Shown: positions 44,804 through 45,755 of the stretch, in pieces
Layout of the letters: each line of letters starts with the position of its first letter
How positions within the stretch are numbered: the first letter of the stretch is position 1
Origin: Methylovulum sp.
GTDB lineage: Bacteria > Pseudomonadota > Gammaproteobacteria > Methylococcales > Methylomonadaceae
DNA: 45,755 nucleotides
Assembly: GCA_028712695.1 (NCBI GenBank)
Contig: JAQTQZ010000025.1
Coordinates: forward strand, 1-45,755
Direction of reading: 5' to 3'
Made by a program: the position numbers and the translations under genes
The notes under the pieces: model-generated
What the model saw: the letters and a program-made list of their open reading frames with translations, nothing else
Told to the model about the DNA's origin: nothing
Databases searched by the model: none

Positions 44804-45755
44804 TCAACCTTGATAACGACGCTTTATCGCCTGAGCCAATTGATGTACCGCCATCGCATATTTGTCGCTGTTGTTATACCGTTTGATGACTTTAAAATTG
44901 GGATGGACATGCCAATATTCATTGCCTTCATAAGTGCTTAAGGTAATAACGCCTGAATCGTTGACCGCATGGGTCTGGTAAGCCACTGGGTTATGCAAAT
45001 GCCAGCCACTGTTCGAGAAATAATGCGCGACACTACCTACCGCATCATCCGGATCCCAAATGTCACGGCGTCCGTTGTTGTCAAAATCGACCGCCAGTTT
45101 ACGGAAACTGCTGGGCATAAACTGCCCCAAGCCCATCGCGCCTGCCCAAGACCCTACCGGCTCGCGCGGCTCGTAACCCTCTTCGCGCGCCATTAGCAGA
45201 TAGTTTTCCAATTCTGAGGTGAAAAATTTGGAGCGCCTATGGGTATCAAACGCCAAGGTGGTCAGCGCATCAAAAATACGGGTTTTGCCGATATTTTTGC
45301 CAAAATATGTTTCCACACCAATGATCGCAACAATGTATTCAGCATCAACGCCATAAGTGGAGCTGGCCCTTTGGATAGCAAACGCATGGTCACGCCAGAA
45401 CTCGACACCATTATTAATGTGGGCGTCGGTAAGGAATTTATTACGGTAACGCGTCCAGCTACCTGTCCGTGATTTGGTGGGGCCTGTATAAGGTGCGGGC
45501 GATTCCAAACGGATCACCGATTCCAAGCGATTAGCCTCTGAAAACAGGCCATTTAAATAAGTTTCTGAAAAACCATGCTTTTGCACCATGTGCTGGATAA
45601 ACATATGCAATGCAGGATAATCCGCATAAGTGCCCGTTAATGTGCCTGCCGAATAATTATAAAAATCTGGCGCTGGCATTTGCGCCTGGGGATAAGGCTC
45701 AAGCGGCTGCACCGGTATTTTAGCCATCGGGGTGATACTGACAGGCTGCGCTACA
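44804..45755 (-). CDS. mltB: Lytic murein transglycosylase B (5' end outside window)
   Basis: Cleaves the MurNAc-GlcNAc bond of peptidoglycan to give 1,6-anhydro ends; family 3 lytic transglycosylase. Visible are the catalytic Glu in YIVAIIGVETYFGKNIGK, TRIFDALTTLAFDTHRRSKFFTSELENYLLMAREEG, GAMGLGQFMPSSFRKLAVDFDNNGRRDIWDPDDAVGSVAHYF and the C-terminal YNNSDKYAMAVHQLAQAIK. An ATG occurs at 45727, but the frame stays open to the window edge and MltB proteins carry a signal or lipobox upstream, so the gene most likely starts outside. Confidence 0.93.
   Translation of the reverse strand, partial: VAQPVSITPMAKIPVQPLEPYPQAQMPAPDFYNYSAGTLTGTYADYPALHMFIQHMVQKHGFSETYLNGLFSEANRLESVIRLESPAPYTGPTKSRTGSWTRYRNKFLTDAHINNGVEFWRDHAFAIQRASSTYGVDAEYIVAIIGVETYFGKNIGKTRIFDALTTLAFDTHRRSKFFTSELENYLLMAREEGYEPREPVGSWAGAMGLGQFMPSSFRKLAVDFDNNGRRDIWDPDDAVGSVAHYFSNSGWHLHNPVAYQTHAVNDSGVITLSTYEGNEYWHVHPNFKVIKRYNNSDKYAMAVHQLAQAIKRRYQG

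Overview
The window looks like chromosomal DNA of a gammaproteobacterium of moderate GC. The best guess is an environmental, methanotroph-like member (Methylococcales or similar). That is an inference from housekeeping gene order (yciB-yciI-bolA-ppi; hrcA-grpE-dnaK-dnaJ-dapB; mrcB-lolA-rarA), a ssrA tag ending in ALAA, and many large secreted repeat proteins. No 16S rRNA gene is present to settle it.

Layout. Positions 1-80 hold the 5' end of a transposase gene. Positions 186-563 are tmRNA (ssrA). Directly after its terminator comes a visibly AT-rich two-gene defence module (680-4371): an OLD-family ATPase/TOPRIM nuclease and a UvrD-like helicase, the Gabija (gajAB) arrangement. Its right edge cuts a YoeB/RelE-type toxin gene whose antitoxin is intact (4277-4773). 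A phosphotransferase (4897-5964) and a membrane-fused spermidine synthase-like protein (6387-8621) follow on the minus strand.

The most striking region is 8967-15110. A secreted protein with a PEP-CTERM-like tail is followed by three tandem paralogues (9617-13860), each with a signal peptide, a DNRLRE domain, a collagen-like Gly-X-Y stalk of different length, and a C-terminal DUF1566/Lcl (C-type-lectin-like) domain. The last 126 bp of each gene has the signature of a diversity-generating retroelement (DGR) variable region. Amino-acid changes are concentrated at NNC-type codons, with first and second bases changed and the third kept. The codons between them are constant, the 3' end is conserved in two copies, and a conserved hairpin lies about 30 bp after each stop. 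No reverse transcriptase or template repeat is visible, so the array would have to be served in trans. A fourth copy is truncated and abuts a decayed ISAs1-like transposase.

Positions 15290-28140 hold a lipoprotein, malic enzyme (maeB), two RTX-type calcium-binding proteins (one with exact 516-bp tandem units), a universal stress protein, recJ and a large TPR-sulfotransferase. Positions 28319-37892 hold a minus-strand operon (yciB-yciI-bolA-peptidylprolyl isomerase), a DUF1244/methyltransferase pair, and the heat-shock block with a perfect CIRCE operator before hrcA and a sigma-32-like promoter before dnaK, then dnaJ-dapB. Positions 37893-45755 hold a small STAS-like gene between two palindromes, dbpA, mrcB, lolA, rarA, a REP-like palindrome and a partial mltB.

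Overall, core housekeeping operons are interrupted by two accessory zones: a defence/toxin-antitoxin zone next to ssrA, and a surface-protein zone (DGR-type adhesin array, RTX proteins, sulfotransferase) that probably governs interactions at the cell surface.
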